In this document: piece by piece, positions 53,542 through 63,646 of the stretch
Layout of the letters: each line of letters opens with the position of its first letter
Position numbering within the stretch: the first letter of the stretch is position 1
Source of the DNA: Kumtagia sp052180275
Lineage (GTDB): Bacteria > Pseudomonadota > Alphaproteobacteria > Rhizobiales > Rhizobiaceae
Assembly (NCBI RefSeq): GCF_052180275.1
Contig: NZ_CP197465.1
Location: forward strand, 3,906,001-3,970,000
Direction: 5' to 3'
DNA length: 64,000 nucleotides
Position numbers and translations under genes: made by a program
The notes under the pieces: model-generated
The model's database searches: none
The model's input: the letters and a program-made list of their open reading frames with translations, nothing else
What the model was told of the DNA's origin: nothing

Positions 53542-54139
53542 TCGGCCTCGCCCTCAGCGCCTGGTGCCAGCGCAGCACCGCGCCGCAATCCTCGGGGATG
53601 GCGATGCGCGCCGGCTTCATGAAATCCAGCGCGATCAGGCCGGTGATGTCGGCGATACTGAAAGCGTCGCCGGCGGCGAATTCGTGTGTGGCGAGATGCT
53701 CGTCGAGGATGCGCATGAAGTCTACGGCGCGCGACCGGTTTGCCTCACCCCATTCCGGCACCTGCGGCACCTCCCATTCCTTCATCGCCGGATGCGTGTG
53801 GCGAAAGGCCTGGGCCACGGCATTGAACAGGTTGAATTCGATCCGCCGCTGCCACATCTCGACCACCGCCTTGCCGAGCGCGCCGCGCCCGAACAAAGCC
53901 GGCTCCGGATGCAGTTCCTCGAAATAGCGGCAGATCGCAACCGATTCGGTCAGCACGGTGCCGTCGTCGAGTTCCAGCACCGGCAGGCGCTGCAGCGGGT
54001 TTTTCGCCGTGACCTCCGCGCCCTTGTGGTCCATCGCGCCCATGTCGACGGGGACCAGCGGCACCTCGATGCCCTTTTCGGCGAGGAAGATGCGTACCCG
54101 GCGCGGGTTCGGCGCGCGGCCGCCGTCGAAGAGTTTCAT
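53528..54139 (-). CDS. Glutathione S-transferase
   Basis: A 203-residue GST. N-terminal thioredoxin fold: LFDGGRAPNPRRVRIFLAEK, PLQRLPVLELDDGTVLTESV with the glutathione-binding E-S pair, then an all-helical domain with AAGDAFSIADITGLIALDF. It conjugates glutathione to electrophiles in the cytosol. Downstream the uracil-DNA glycosylase gene overlaps. Confidence 0.92.
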   Translation of the reverse strand: MKLFDGGRAPNPRRVRIFLAEKGIEVPLVPVDMGAMDHKGAEVTAKNPLQRLPVLELDDGTVLTESVAICRYFEELHPEPALFGRGALGKAVVEMWQRRIEFNLFNAVAQAFRHTHPAMKEWEVPQVPEWGEANRSRAVDFMRILDEHLATHEFAAGDAFSIADITGLIALDFMKPARIAIPEDCGAVLRWHQALRARPSASA

Positions 54140-54264
54140 GCTTGTGTCCCTGGTTCCTCCGCGGGATTGGATAAGGGGTGGAAGGTCGGGTCAAGCGTTG
54201 TTTTCCGAACCAGGGAGTCTGGACCATCAGGCGGGCAGCGCCTGTCCGACCCGCCTGCCTGCCG

Positions 54265-55260
54265 TCAAGCTCCCGGCGCCGGTTCCGGCGCCAGCCCTTC
54301 GGGACGCCGGCCATGGAAGAACGCCTTGAAGAACACGCGCTCCGACGTGGAGCCGATCGCCCGGGCAATCAGCGCGGTAGCCAGCACGGCGAAGACAAGG
54401 CGGGCCGCAAAGACGGAGGTGAGATCGGCGCCAAGTGCTACGACGAGCAAAGTGTCCTCGATGATCGAATGGGCGAAACCCATGAAGACGCAAGCCAGGA
54501 AGACCTGGCGCGGTTCGACCGCCGTCGAGCGCGCCTCGCGGATGAGCAGCCCGCCGCCATAGGAGATGCCGAGGAACAGGCCGACCGCCGCGAACGGCAC
54601 TGTGCTGGAGCGGATGCCGGCAAGCCAGAACAAGGGGGCAATGCCCTTGTTCAGCCAGCCCATGATGCCGGATATCTTCAAAATCTCCATCGTCCAGCTC
54701 AGCGCCAGCAGGACGACCAGCATGGCGACGAGGCTGTTCACCAGCCCGATGGCGAAATCGAGCCAGCCGGCGCTCTGGCTCATCGGCATCCAGGCCGGCT
54801 CCAGCGGCGCCGACAGCCAGCCGGTGGCGGCAAAGACCTGGTGCAGGATCGCCGCGAAGAGCAGCCCGCCGGCGATGCGGACCGCGGCGGTGATCATGAA
54901 GCCGGGGCCGGCCTTCTGGATGATGCGCTGTTCGATGGGAATGGCATGAGCGACCAGCAGGAGCGCCGAAAAGACCGTCATGTCGGCGACGGTCAGCATC
55001 GAGACGGGCACGAGCGTGAAAAGCGTCACCACCGCGCCCCAGAGCCCGACCAGCAATCCCATCAGCAAGGCGAAGGCGAGTTCCGGCGGCAGACCGTAGA
55101 GTTGCATGAGCGGCTCCAGCAGCGGGGAGAGCGCGCGGATCACGCCGAACTCCACCAGCGCCTGGGTGAGCAGCGTGATCGGAACGATGATGCGGACCAG
55201 TTCCCAATAGATTCCAAGCGTTTCGCGGGTTTTTCGATACATCAGCGCCGTTACTGTCAT
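54265..55260 (-). CDS. Nucleoside-recognition (Gate) domain membrane protein
   Basis: A 331-residue membrane protein with about eight to nine helices in two Gate-type halves (VPITLLTQALVEFGVIRALS; FLGISYGGGLLIREARSTAV; FMGFAHSIIEDTLLVVALGA). The SIIEDT motif is common to YjiH/spore maturation SpmA-like proteins. It may transport nucleosides or sense them; unproved. It is divergent from the broken Lrp gene, a pairing typical for a regulator and its target. Confidence 0.82.
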   Translation of the reverse strand: MTVTALMYRKTRETLGIYWELVRIIVPITLLTQALVEFGVIRALSPLLEPLMQLYGLPPELAFALLMGLLVGLWGAVVTLFTLVPVSMLTVADMTVFSALLLVAHAIPIEQRIIQKAGPGFMITAAVRIAGGLLFAAILHQVFAATGWLSAPLEPAWMPMSQSAGWLDFAIGLVNSLVAMLVVLLALSWTMEILKISGIMGWLNKGIAPLFWLAGIRSSTVPFAAVGLFLGISYGGGLLIREARSTAVEPRQVFLACVFMGFAHSIIEDTLLVVALGADLTSVFAARLVFAVLATALIARAIGSTSERVFFKAFFHGRRPEGLAPEPAPGA

Positions 55261-55381
55261 GGCCTTATCTCCAGGGCTTCCGACAATGGCTTAGCGCGAT
55301 CGCGTCCGCATTCGGCGTCAAAATCTTGCGGTTCCGTGCAATAATATTGCATATTGTCGCACTAAAAATGCGGAGGCGCGG

Positions 55382-55848
55382 ATGGACCGGATCGACAGAA
55401 AACTTCTCGATCTCCTGCAGGAGGATGCCTCGCGAACCAATGCCGAATTGGCCGAGACGGTCGGGCTTTCACTTCAAGCTGCCTGCGCCGCATCCAGCGG
55501 CTGAAAGCAGCGGGCACCATCGACCGCGTCGTTGCGATCCTCGATCCCGCCAAGGCGGGCAAGGGGCTGAAGGCGATCGTCACGGTCGAGCTGGAACGCC
55601 ATGGCGAACAACCGACGCGGCAGTTTCTCGACCTCGCGGCCCGGGAACAGGCGGTGGTGCAGGCCTACAGCGTCTCCGGCCAGACCGACGTGGTCCTGAT
55701 GCTGCGCCTGAGCGACATGGCGGAGCTCGACGCGCTGTGCGAGCGCCTGTTCAACGACCGCACCAACATCGCGCGCTACTACACGATGTTCGTCATCCGG
55801 ACCGGAAAGGAAACGACGGCAATTCCGCTCTCGGCTCAGGCCGGCTGA
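55382..55848 (+). pseudogene. Lrp/AsnC family regulator, frameshifted
   Basis: The frame opens MDRIDRKLLDLLQEDASRTN and reaches ELAETVGLS, then reads nonsense and stops. In the next frame the protein continues CLRRIQRLKAAGTIDRVVAI and through the RAM domain (AYSVSGQTDVVLMLRLSDMA). One missing C at about 55472 (TCAC[C]TTC) restores SPSSCLRRIQRL. Intact length about 155 residues. It lies 120 bp from the divergent nucleoside-recognition gene that it likely controlled. Confidence 0.8.
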
Positions 55849-56002
55849 TGCTCGCGTCGTGGGCGGACTATCTATCGCAATGGCTGCGGTCATCAGCGCT
55901 GGCTGGAGATCGGCTAGGGGCAGCGGAGCTGGTTGCCTCCACTTGACGCAAATCATGCTACCCGCATTGATCTTGACCCTCCATGCCGCTGCTCGGAGGG
56001 CT

Positions 56003-56623
56003 TCAGCCCAACCCGAAAATCATGCGCAGCCAGGTCGACAGCCCGTTGAGCCGGCCGTGGTCGTCCTCGGCCATGCTGCCATGAGTGTCGCGCCATTGGC
56101 GCGGGCGGTCGAATTCGCCGGCCCACAAGCCCTTGCCGGCCTTTCGGGCGGATGTCTCCTCGGCCTCGTAGCCGCCGAAGGCGACGGCCCAGCCCTCCTC
56201 CACCAGCGACCGGTTGAGATCGGTGGGGCCGGCGGTGCAGTCGCCGAGCAGGCGGCCGTAGCGGTCGCGCTGCCAGCCCGAACAGGCGACGGGTTTTGCG
56301 CCGATCAGCTGGCGCAAGGCTTTGCGCGCCTCGCGGCCGCAAGCGTATTTCGCGCCGCCGCGCAGACAGGTCTGCGCATATTCCGGCGCGTCGATACCGC
56401 GCAGCCTGATCCTTTCGCCGGCGATGGTGAGGGTGTCGCCGTCGTTGACGACCGCCGCGCCCGCCATGCGCAAGGTCGCGGCCCGGTCGAGCCTTACGGC
56501 CAGCAGCGCCAGCAGGCCAAGGATGACGACGGCGAGGAAGAGATCGAACGCCCGGCGCAGGAAGCCGCGCGGCCGGGCCGGCGGACGCGCCCGTGCGGGC
56601 GGCGCGCGCCACATCCGGCTCAT
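56003..56623 (-). CDS. Thermonuclease (SNase-like) family protein, membrane-anchored
   Basis: A 206-residue protein: a proline/arginine-rich start, one membrane helix (about 28-45), and an SNase-like domain (about 58-170): VVNDGDTLTIAGERIRLRGI, DAPEYAQTC, KYACGREARKALRQLIG, and DRYGRLLGDCTAG. The Arg and Asp/Glu of the active site are present (RLRGIDAPE, DRYGR). It cuts DNA/RNA in the periplasm if active. Confidence 0.88.
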   Translation of the reverse strand: MSRMWRAPPARARPPARPRGFLRRAFDLFLAVVILGLLALLAVRLDRAATLRMAGAAVVNDGDTLTIAGERIRLRGIDAPEYAQTCLRGGAKYACGREARKALRQLIGAKPVACSGWQRDRYGRLLGDCTAGPTDLNRSLVEEGWAVAFGGYEAEETSARKAGKGLWAGEFDRPRQWRDTHGSMAEDDHGRLNGLSTWLRMIFGLG

Positions 56624-56699
56624 ATGGCAAACAGTCTCTTAATCATTCCCGACTAACTTGGGCGACTAGGAAAATCCAGCGCGCGAAACCCGAACCGGA

Positions 56700-58226
<1,527 letters not shown>

Positions 58227-58330
58227 CGGATTTGCCCCATTGCTGGCCGCACAGGCCCCTGACAAGCATGCTGAAATTTCCGTGCCGATGCTCTAGATTT
58301 GTCGTGGACCGAAGAATCGGAGTGCCGACC

Positions 58331-58516
58331 ATGCGACTGCTCGTGCCGACCTCAGCGATGCTGGCGCTGGTCCTGCTGTCGGCCTGCCAGAGCGCGCCGC
58401 CGTCGGGAAAGCGGTTCGAGCCGGAATGCACGCCGCGCCGCTATGATGCCGGCTTCTGCGACCTGCCGTCCAATTTTCATCTGTGGACGACGCTGCTGAC
58501 CGGGCAGGTGCAGTAG
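58331..58516 (+). CDS. Small lipoprotein, paralog of 27232-27399
   Basis: A 61-residue lipoprotein: lipobox LSAC (Cys about residue 19), then QSAPPSGKRFEPECTPRRYD and AGFCDLPSNFHLWTTL. The core CQS--SG--F-P-CTPR--DAG-C matches the gene at 27232. It runs tail to tail with cobT, 3 bp apart. ATG at 58331. Confidence 0.7.
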   Translation: MRLLVPTSAMLALVLLSACQSAPPSGKRFEPECTPRRYDAGFCDLPSNFHLWTTLLTGQVQ

Positions 58517-58519
58517 CGG

Positions 58520-59530
58520 TCAGGCGCGGCCGGAAGCGGCGGAGCGCATTTCCGCGAAGGTCGTGGCCACCTGGGCGGCGGCCTTGACGACGCCAGCCGC
58601 AAGCGCGCCGGCCGTCCCTTCGCCGCCCGATATGCCGAGGTCGAGGATGGGTTTCAGCCCGAGCCTTTCGACCGCGCGCGCCAGCCCGGCATCCACCGGC
58701 CGCTGCGCCACGAGGCAATGGGCCGTCGCGCTCGCGTCGAGTTGGTGAAGGAGCGCCGCGGCGGCAATCGCCGCGCCGCCGTCGAGGATGACCGGCACGC
58801 GCTCCATGCGCGCCGCGAGGATCGCTCCGGCAATCGCCGCGAATTCACGCCCGCCCAGCCGCCGCAGCGTTTCCAGCGGATCGCTGAGATGCCCGCGATG
58901 CAGGGCCAGCGCCCGGTCGACGATTTCCGCCTTGCGCGCCATCATCGCGGCATCGGCGCCGGAGCCCTGCCCAACCCAATCGGCGCCCGAACCGCCGAAC
59001 AGGGCGGCAAGCAATGCCGCGGCCACCGTCGAATTGCCGACGCCGAGATCGCCGATGCAGAGCAGGTCCGTGCCGCCGGCCACCGCCTCCATGCCGAACG
59101 CCATGGTCGCCGCGCAGCCGCGCTCGTCGAGCGCCGCCTCGGCGGAAATGTCGCCGGTCGGCAAATGCAGCGCGAGGTCGAAAACCTTCAGCCCGACATC
59201 GTTGGCCAGGCAGACGCCATTGATCGCCGCGCCGCCCGCGGCGCAGAGTTCGACCAGCCGCGCCGTCTCCTCGACCGGGCGCGGCGACACGCCGTGCACT
59301 GTCACGCCATGGTTGCCGGCGAACACCGCGACCAGCGGCCGGCGTACCGCCGGGGCGCGTCCCGTCCAGCGCGCCAGCCACACCGCGATCTCCTCCAGCC
59401 GGCCCGGCGATCCGAAGCGGCGCGACCGTGACAGGAAGTCGAAGCGCACGCGCTCGGCCAGCCCCTCGTCGCCGGCAGGCAACTGCCGCATCAGGGCGCG
59501 GATGTCGTCGAAGGGGAGTGCTGATTCCAT
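58520..59530 (-). CDS. cobT: Nicotinate-nucleotide-dimethylbenzimidazole phosphoribosyltransferase
   Basis: A 336-residue CobT (CobU in Pseudomonas denitrificans naming), making alpha-ribazole phosphate for the lower ligand of cobalamin. VAVFAGNHGVTVHGVSPRPV, CIGDLGVGNSTVAAALLAAL and a C-terminal ISGGEGTAGALAAGVVKAAA with the catalytic Glu are all there. I start at MESALPFDDIRALM, the conserved position; the open frame extends upstream without conservation. No other cob gene is in the window and no cobalamin riboswitch is seen before it. Confidence 0.95.
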   Translation of the reverse strand: MESALPFDDIRALMRQLPAGDEGLAERVRFDFLSRSRRFGSPGRLEEIAVWLARWTGRAPAVRRPLVAVFAGNHGVTVHGVSPRPVEETARLVELCAAGGAAINGVCLANDVGLKVFDLALHLPTGDISAEAALDERGCAATMAFGMEAVAGGTDLLCIGDLGVGNSTVAAALLAALFGGSGADWVGQGSGADAAMMARKAEIVDRALALHRGHLSDPLETLRRLGGREFAAIAGAILAARMERVPVILDGGAAIAAAALLHQLDASATAHCLVAQRPVDAGLARAVERLGLKPILDLGISGGEGTAGALAAGVVKAAAQVATTFAEMRSAASGRA

Positions 59531-59658
59531 GTCGCGTCCACCACAGTCGGTCGTCGTTGCCGGGGGCATAGACGGTCCCGCCACGTGGCACAATCGCGCC
59601 CTTGCATTGCTTGTCCGCCTGTCCCATGTGCAGGAGACCAAACGGAAATCTTCAGACC

Positions 59659-59886
59659 GTGATCGAATCGCCCTGCATCCTCGTCTGCTCGATCGACATG
59701 AAGACGGGCTATTGCTTCGGCTGCGGCCGCACGCGCGACGAGATCGCCGGGTGGATCGGCATGACCAACGACGAGCGGCGCGGCGTGATGGCGCTGCTGC
59801 CGGCCAGGCTGGAGACGGTGGAGCGCCGGCCGCGCCGCGAGACCCGCCGCACGCGAATGGCGCGCGAGCGCGGCATGGCGGAGTGA
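59659..59886 (+). CDS. DUF1289 protein
   Basis: A 75-residue protein starting at GTG. IESPCILVCSIDMKTGYCFG and CGRTRDEIAGW form the Cys4 pattern (C-x3-C, C-x2-C) of DUF1289, then an Arg-rich tail. It is probably a small zinc- or Fe-S-binding protein; function unknown. It precedes the aspartic protease gene by 3 bp, so they share a transcript. Confidence 0.87.
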   Translation: MIESPCILVCSIDMKTGYCFGCGRTRDEIAGWIGMTNDERRGVMALLPARLETVERRPRRETRRTRMARERGMAE

Positions 59887-59889
59887 CGG

Positions 59890-60591
59890 ATGAACCGCTA
59901 TTTCATCGGCATCATCATCGTCGGCATCGGGCTTGCGGTGCTGCTGGTCACCCATTCCAGCGGCTCCATTCTGGGGCTGGACAGCAACAGCTTTGCCCGG
60001 CTGGTCTATGGCGGGGCGATCATCACGGTGCTCGCCGCCGGTCTGCTGGCGTCGCGCCGCAACCTGAGCGGCGGCTTGCGCGCCGCGGCCGCCTGGCTGG
60101 CGATCGCGCTCGTGTTCGTCGCCGGCTACCAGTACCGCTACGAGTTGCAGGACGTGGCTTCGCGCGTCACCGCCGGACTAGTGCCGGGCAGCCCGCTGTC
60201 CAGCGTCGACGGCGACGGACGCGCCACGGTGATGATGGAAAAGCGTGAGAACGGCCATTTCGAGGTGCGCGGCACGGTCGAGGGCGCGCCGGTCGATTTT
60301 CTGGTCGACACCGGCGCCACCAGCACCGTCCTGACCGTGGACGATGCCCGCCGCGCCGGCATCGACGTGAATTCGCTCGCCTATTCGATTCCCGTCGCCA
60401 CCGCCAACGGCACCACCAACGCGGCGAGGACGCGGGCACGCGAAATCACCGTCGGCAGCATCATACGCCGCAACCAGCCGATCCTGGTGGCCGCCGAAGG
60501 CACGCTCGGCCAGAGCCTGCTCGGCATGAACTTCATCTCGACCCTGTCGGGCTTCGACATGCGCGGCGACCGGCTCACCTTGCGCGATTGA
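59890..60591 (+). CDS. Clan AA aspartic protease (TIGR02281 family)
   Basis: A 233-residue membrane-bound retropepsin-like protease. Three hydrophobic N-terminal segments (residues 5-20, 36-54, 63-80) are followed by a protease domain with HFEVRGTVEGAPVDFLVDTG: the DTGAT triad holds the catalytic Asp; LLGMNFISTLSGFDMRGDRL is the closing motif. Like retropepsins it should work as a dimer. It faces the periplasm. Substrate unknown. Confidence 0.9.
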   Translation: MNRYFIGIIIVGIGLAVLLVTHSSGSILGLDSNSFARLVYGGAIITVLAAGLLASRRNLSGGLRAAAAWLAIALVFVAGYQYRYELQDVASRVTAGLVPGSPLSSVDGDGRATVMMEKRENGHFEVRGTVEGAPVDFLVDTGATSTVLTVDDARRAGIDVNSLAYSIPVATANGTTNAARTRAREITVGSIIRRNQPILVAAEGTLGQSLLGMNFISTLSGFDMRGDRLTLRD

Positions 60592-61091
60592 GCGCTACGA
60601 TCCGCTGCTCGCCCGCGATTGGATAATCTGGCTGTGGTTTATACCAACGGGCCGAAGCTTGACCGTTGGCGCTGGACCCGCCTGCCGGCACCTTCTCCCC
60701 GTAAGGACGGGAAGAAGGGAGAAGCGGCGACTTTGCGGCCTGCCACCTTCTCCCCGTCCCCCTATCGCGTTCACTCATCTGGCTCTCCGTCGTACAGGCG
60801 CAGCCTCTTCCGAATCGGCTTCATGGTTTCGAGTCCGAGGCATGATGGGGTGGACGACCCTTTCGTCTGTCGACGATGTATCCGGCCACCGTCTCCGACC
60901 GCCTCCAGCGATGACGCCCGGTGGCAAGGACGGTTCGAAGACAAGGCGGCGTCGACGCCTACGCAGAGCGCAGACAGAGCCTGCCAGATTGCTCGATAAG
61001 TGAACGATGTGTCGAACGATAGCCATCTTTGGTGAACGACGGGCTTGGGCTATCTTCGCCGCGACTTCAAACCCCTCCCTGGAGAAACATC
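60592..61091. other. Intergenic region with a REP-like palindrome
   Basis: About 500 bases with no convincing gene. The palindrome at 60691-60718 and a half copy at 60746-60757 are listed separately. The rest has short frames without ribosome sites. Confidence 0.5.
60691..60757. repeat. REP-like palindromic repeat
   Basis: CCTTCTCCCCGT-AAGG-ACGGGAAGAAGG at 60691-60718 is a palindrome with one mismatch, and CCTTCTCCCCGT recurs at 60746-60757. Repeats of this CTTCTCCCCG form are scattered in rhizobial intergenic regions. Confidence 0.65.
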
Positions 61092-61511
61092 ATGTCCGTC
61101 AACGATTCCCTGACCCGCGCCTACCCAGCCGGCGGCTCCGCCGTCGTCCTCGCCGCCCGACTGCTGCTCTCGATCCTGTTCCTCTTCGCCGGCTTCGGCA
61201 AGCTGACCGACATTTCCGGCACCGCCGGCTGGTTCGGCAGCATCGGCCTGCCGCTGCCGATGGTGGCCGCGGTCGTCGTCGGCCTGCTCGAATTCTTCGG
61301 CGGCCTCGCCATCCTCGTCGGCTTCAAGACGCGCATCGCGGCCATCGCCCTCGCGGTCTTCACCATCGCCGCCTCGCTGGTCGCCCACACCAATTTCGCC
61401 GACCAGATCCAGATGCTGATGTTCCTGAAGAACCTGTCGATCACCGGCGGCCTGCTGGTGCTCTCCGCCTTCGGCCCCGGCGCGCTGTCACTCGACGCCC
61501 GCCGCGGATAA
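61092..61511 (+). CDS. DoxX family membrane protein
   Basis: A 139-residue protein with four helices. RLLLSILFLFAGFGKLTDIS and GLLEFFGGLAILVGFKTRIA are DoxX motifs. These proteins are quinone-related or redox membrane subunits, mostly of unknown use. ATG with GGAG 8 bases upstream. A second DoxX gene follows 205 bp later. Confidence 0.9.
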   Translation: MSVNDSLTRAYPAGGSAVVLAARLLLSILFLFAGFGKLTDISGTAGWFGSIGLPLPMVAAVVVGLLEFFGGLAILVGFKTRIAAIALAVFTIAASLVAHTNFADQIQMLMFLKNLSITGGLLVLSAFGPGALSLDARRG

Positions 61512-61716
61512 CGCCGTATCGCATTGTCAAAATGCGGGGACAGTCTGCTTGATTCCGACGGTCGTCATGTCTGCGTGACGGCGGGACCCGGAACCGAACG
61601 GACTGTCCCCCTATCCCTTTCCTGCACAATCCGGGCGCGCGTCTGGGTCAGCCAAAATTTCCCCGGTGACACTTCGCCGGTCGTGGCGCACACTCCGGCG
61701 ATTGCCGGAGCCCATC

Positions 61717-62118
61717 ATGCCCATCGACGCCGCAGCGCTCATCGCCCGTTTCCTGCTTGCCATCGTCTTCATCCCGAACGGCATCATGAAACTCTCGAAC
61801 ATAGCAGGCACTGCCGGCTATTTCGCCGGCCTCGGAATGCCGGCGCCGACGCTGGTCGCCTGGGGCAGCGGCTTTTTCGAACTGATCGCCGGCATCTGCA
61901 TCGTCGCCGGTTTCCGCACACGCATCGTCGCGATCCTGCTCGCGCTGTTCTGCGTCGCCGCCGGCGTGCTCGGCCATGCCGGCCAGGGCGTCGACGATCC
62001 GGCCATCGCCTTCCTGCACATGCAGGCGCTGCTCAAGGACATCGGGCTTGCCGGCGGGTTTCTCGCGCTGGCGCTTGCAGGCCCCGGCCGCTTCTCGATA
62101 GACGGCGCGCGGGCCTGA
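61717..62118 (+). CDS. DoxX family membrane protein (second copy)
   Basis: A 133-residue, four-helix DoxX protein: RFLLAIVFIPNGIMKLSNIA, GSGFFELIAGICIVAGFRTR, and a C-terminal ALLKDIGLAGGFLALALAGP. It matches the gene upstream in pattern (GxGxL, FxxxIxxxxGFxTR) but clearly diverged. ATG at 61717; an in-frame ATG upstream is less likely. Tail to tail with ppx, 3 bp apart. Confidence 0.88.
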   Translation: MPIDAAALIARFLLAIVFIPNGIMKLSNIAGTAGYFAGLGMPAPTLVAWGSGFFELIAGICIVAGFRTRIVAILLALFCVAAGVLGHAGQGVDDPAIAFLHMQALLKDIGLAGGFLALALAGPGRFSIDGARA

Positions 62119-62121
62119 GTC

Positions 62122-63639
62122 TTATTCCTCGCCGATCACAAGTTCCAGCTTGCGGCTGGTCACCCGCGCCAGCTGCGCCAGCCGGCCGGCGGGCCGCTCG
62201 CCGGCCAGCCGCCCAAAAGCCTTCGGTACGACCAGCGCCAAGCCGTCATTCGGCCGCCGCTCCCATTTCAGCGTCGGGATGACGCCGGGCATCGACGCCG
62301 ACAGCAGGTAGACGACACGCATCATCGCGCCGAGCAGCCGCGCCCGCTCCAGATAGCGCGGCGTGGCGAGCGCGGCGATCTCGGCGACGCCGGCGTCGTT
62401 GAACACGCCCTGATGGCGAAAATAATTGGTCAAAGCCAGGAAGGCCCGGCCGGGATGGTCGACGCCGATGAAGGAGGCGTGGGCGATGATGTTGAGCGAC
62501 TGGGTGCCGCGATATTCCGGATGCGCGCGCCAGCCGATGTCGGCCAGCAGGCAGGCGGCGCGGCGGTAGCGCACCTCTTCCTCGGTCTCGTCGATGCCGA
62601 AGACGCCGAAGGAATAACCCGTCCAGTCCGCCAGTTCGCGCGCATGCATCACCGAGCGGGCGCGCAGCAACGCCAGTTCCTCGGCGGCGGAGATCAGCGG
62701 GTCGGTCCGTTGCTCCTGCGGCGACAGCAGCGAATAGAGGAAGCCCTCGCGCACGCCGAGCGCCGAGACGACGACCTTCGACGGCTTCATCGCCGCGATG
62801 ATCTCCAGCAACACCGCGGCGCCGTAAGGCAGCAGCGAGCGGCGGCTCTTCGACACGCCGTCGATGCCCTTGATCTTGTCGGTCTCCCCGCGCGCCACCT
62901 GGCGCAGGAAGGGCAGCGAGCTTTCGATGCCGAGTTCGTAGTGGTGCATCACCGCGAGCGGATAGTTGGTGACATTCATGTGCAGGCGGGCGAGGTTTCG
63001 CCAGGTGCCGCCGACCGCGTAGAAGGCCCGGCCCTCGCCGCCCTTCAGCAGTTTCGCCCGCGCCAGCTCGTCACGGGCGATCTTCGCAGCCGTCGCCAGC
63101 GAGTTCTTCGCCATGTCCTGCAGCCTGAGACCGCCGAGCGGCAAGGTGATGCCGTCGCCGATGTTCTCGCCGTTCACGTCGACCAGTTCGAGGCTGCCGC
63201 CGCCAAGGTCGCCGGCAATGCCGTCGGCCGGGTGAAAGCCGGAAATGACACCGAGCGCCGAATAATAGGCCTCCTCGCGGCCGGAAAGCACGCGGATCTC
63301 GGTGCCGAGAATCTGCTCGGCGCGATGGATGAAGTCCGGACCGTTCACGGCTTCGCGCGCCGCCGCCGTGGCGATCACATAAAGCTCCTTCGCACCGGCC
63401 TGATCGGACAGCGCGCGAAAACGCCCGAACTCGTCGACCGCGCGGGTGACGCCCTCGGGATCGAGCTTACCGGTCGACACGATGCCGCGGCCGAGGCCGG
63501 CCAGCATCTTTTCGTTGAACAGGACGGTCGGCGCGCGCGCGATGCCTTCGTAGACGACGAGGCGGATCGAGTTCGAACCGATATCGATGATCGAGATCGG
63601 GCTGCGATCCTGCAGCCGACCCTGGGAGTTCGACAGCAT
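62122..63639 (-). CDS. ppx: Exopolyphosphatase / pppGpp phosphohydrolase family (Ppx/GppA)
   Basis: A 505-residue ASKHA-fold enzyme. ISIIDIGSNSIRLVVYEGIA is the phosphate-1 motif, VLSGREEAYYSALGVISGF the catalytic Glu region, AGDLGGGSLELVDVNGENIG the phosphate-2 motif, and the C-terminal HD-like helical domain includes YRRAACLLADIGWRAHPEYR. It removes phosphate ends of polyphosphate or pppGpp. It begins 7 bp after ppk, its functional opposite, so synthesis and breakdown of polyP are co-expressed. Confidence 0.94.
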   Translation of the reverse strand: MLSNSQGRLQDRSPISIIDIGSNSIRLVVYEGIARAPTVLFNEKMLAGLGRGIVSTGKLDPEGVTRAVDEFGRFRALSDQAGAKELYVIATAAAREAVNGPDFIHRAEQILGTEIRVLSGREEAYYSALGVISGFHPADGIAGDLGGGSLELVDVNGENIGDGITLPLGGLRLQDMAKNSLATAAKIARDELARAKLLKGGEGRAFYAVGGTWRNLARLHMNVTNYPLAVMHHYELGIESSLPFLRQVARGETDKIKGIDGVSKSRRSLLPYGAAVLLEIIAAMKPSKVVVSALGVREGFLYSLLSPQEQRTDPLISAAEELALLRARSVMHARELADWTGYSFGVFGIDETEEEVRYRRAACLLADIGWRAHPEYRGTQSLNIIAHASFIGVDHPGRAFLALTNYFRHQGVFNDAGVAEIAALATPRYLERARLLGAMMRVVYLLSASMPGVIPTLKWERRPNDGLALVVPKAFGRLAGERPAGRLAQLARVTSRKLELVIGEE

Positions 63640-63646
63640 CCGGGGC

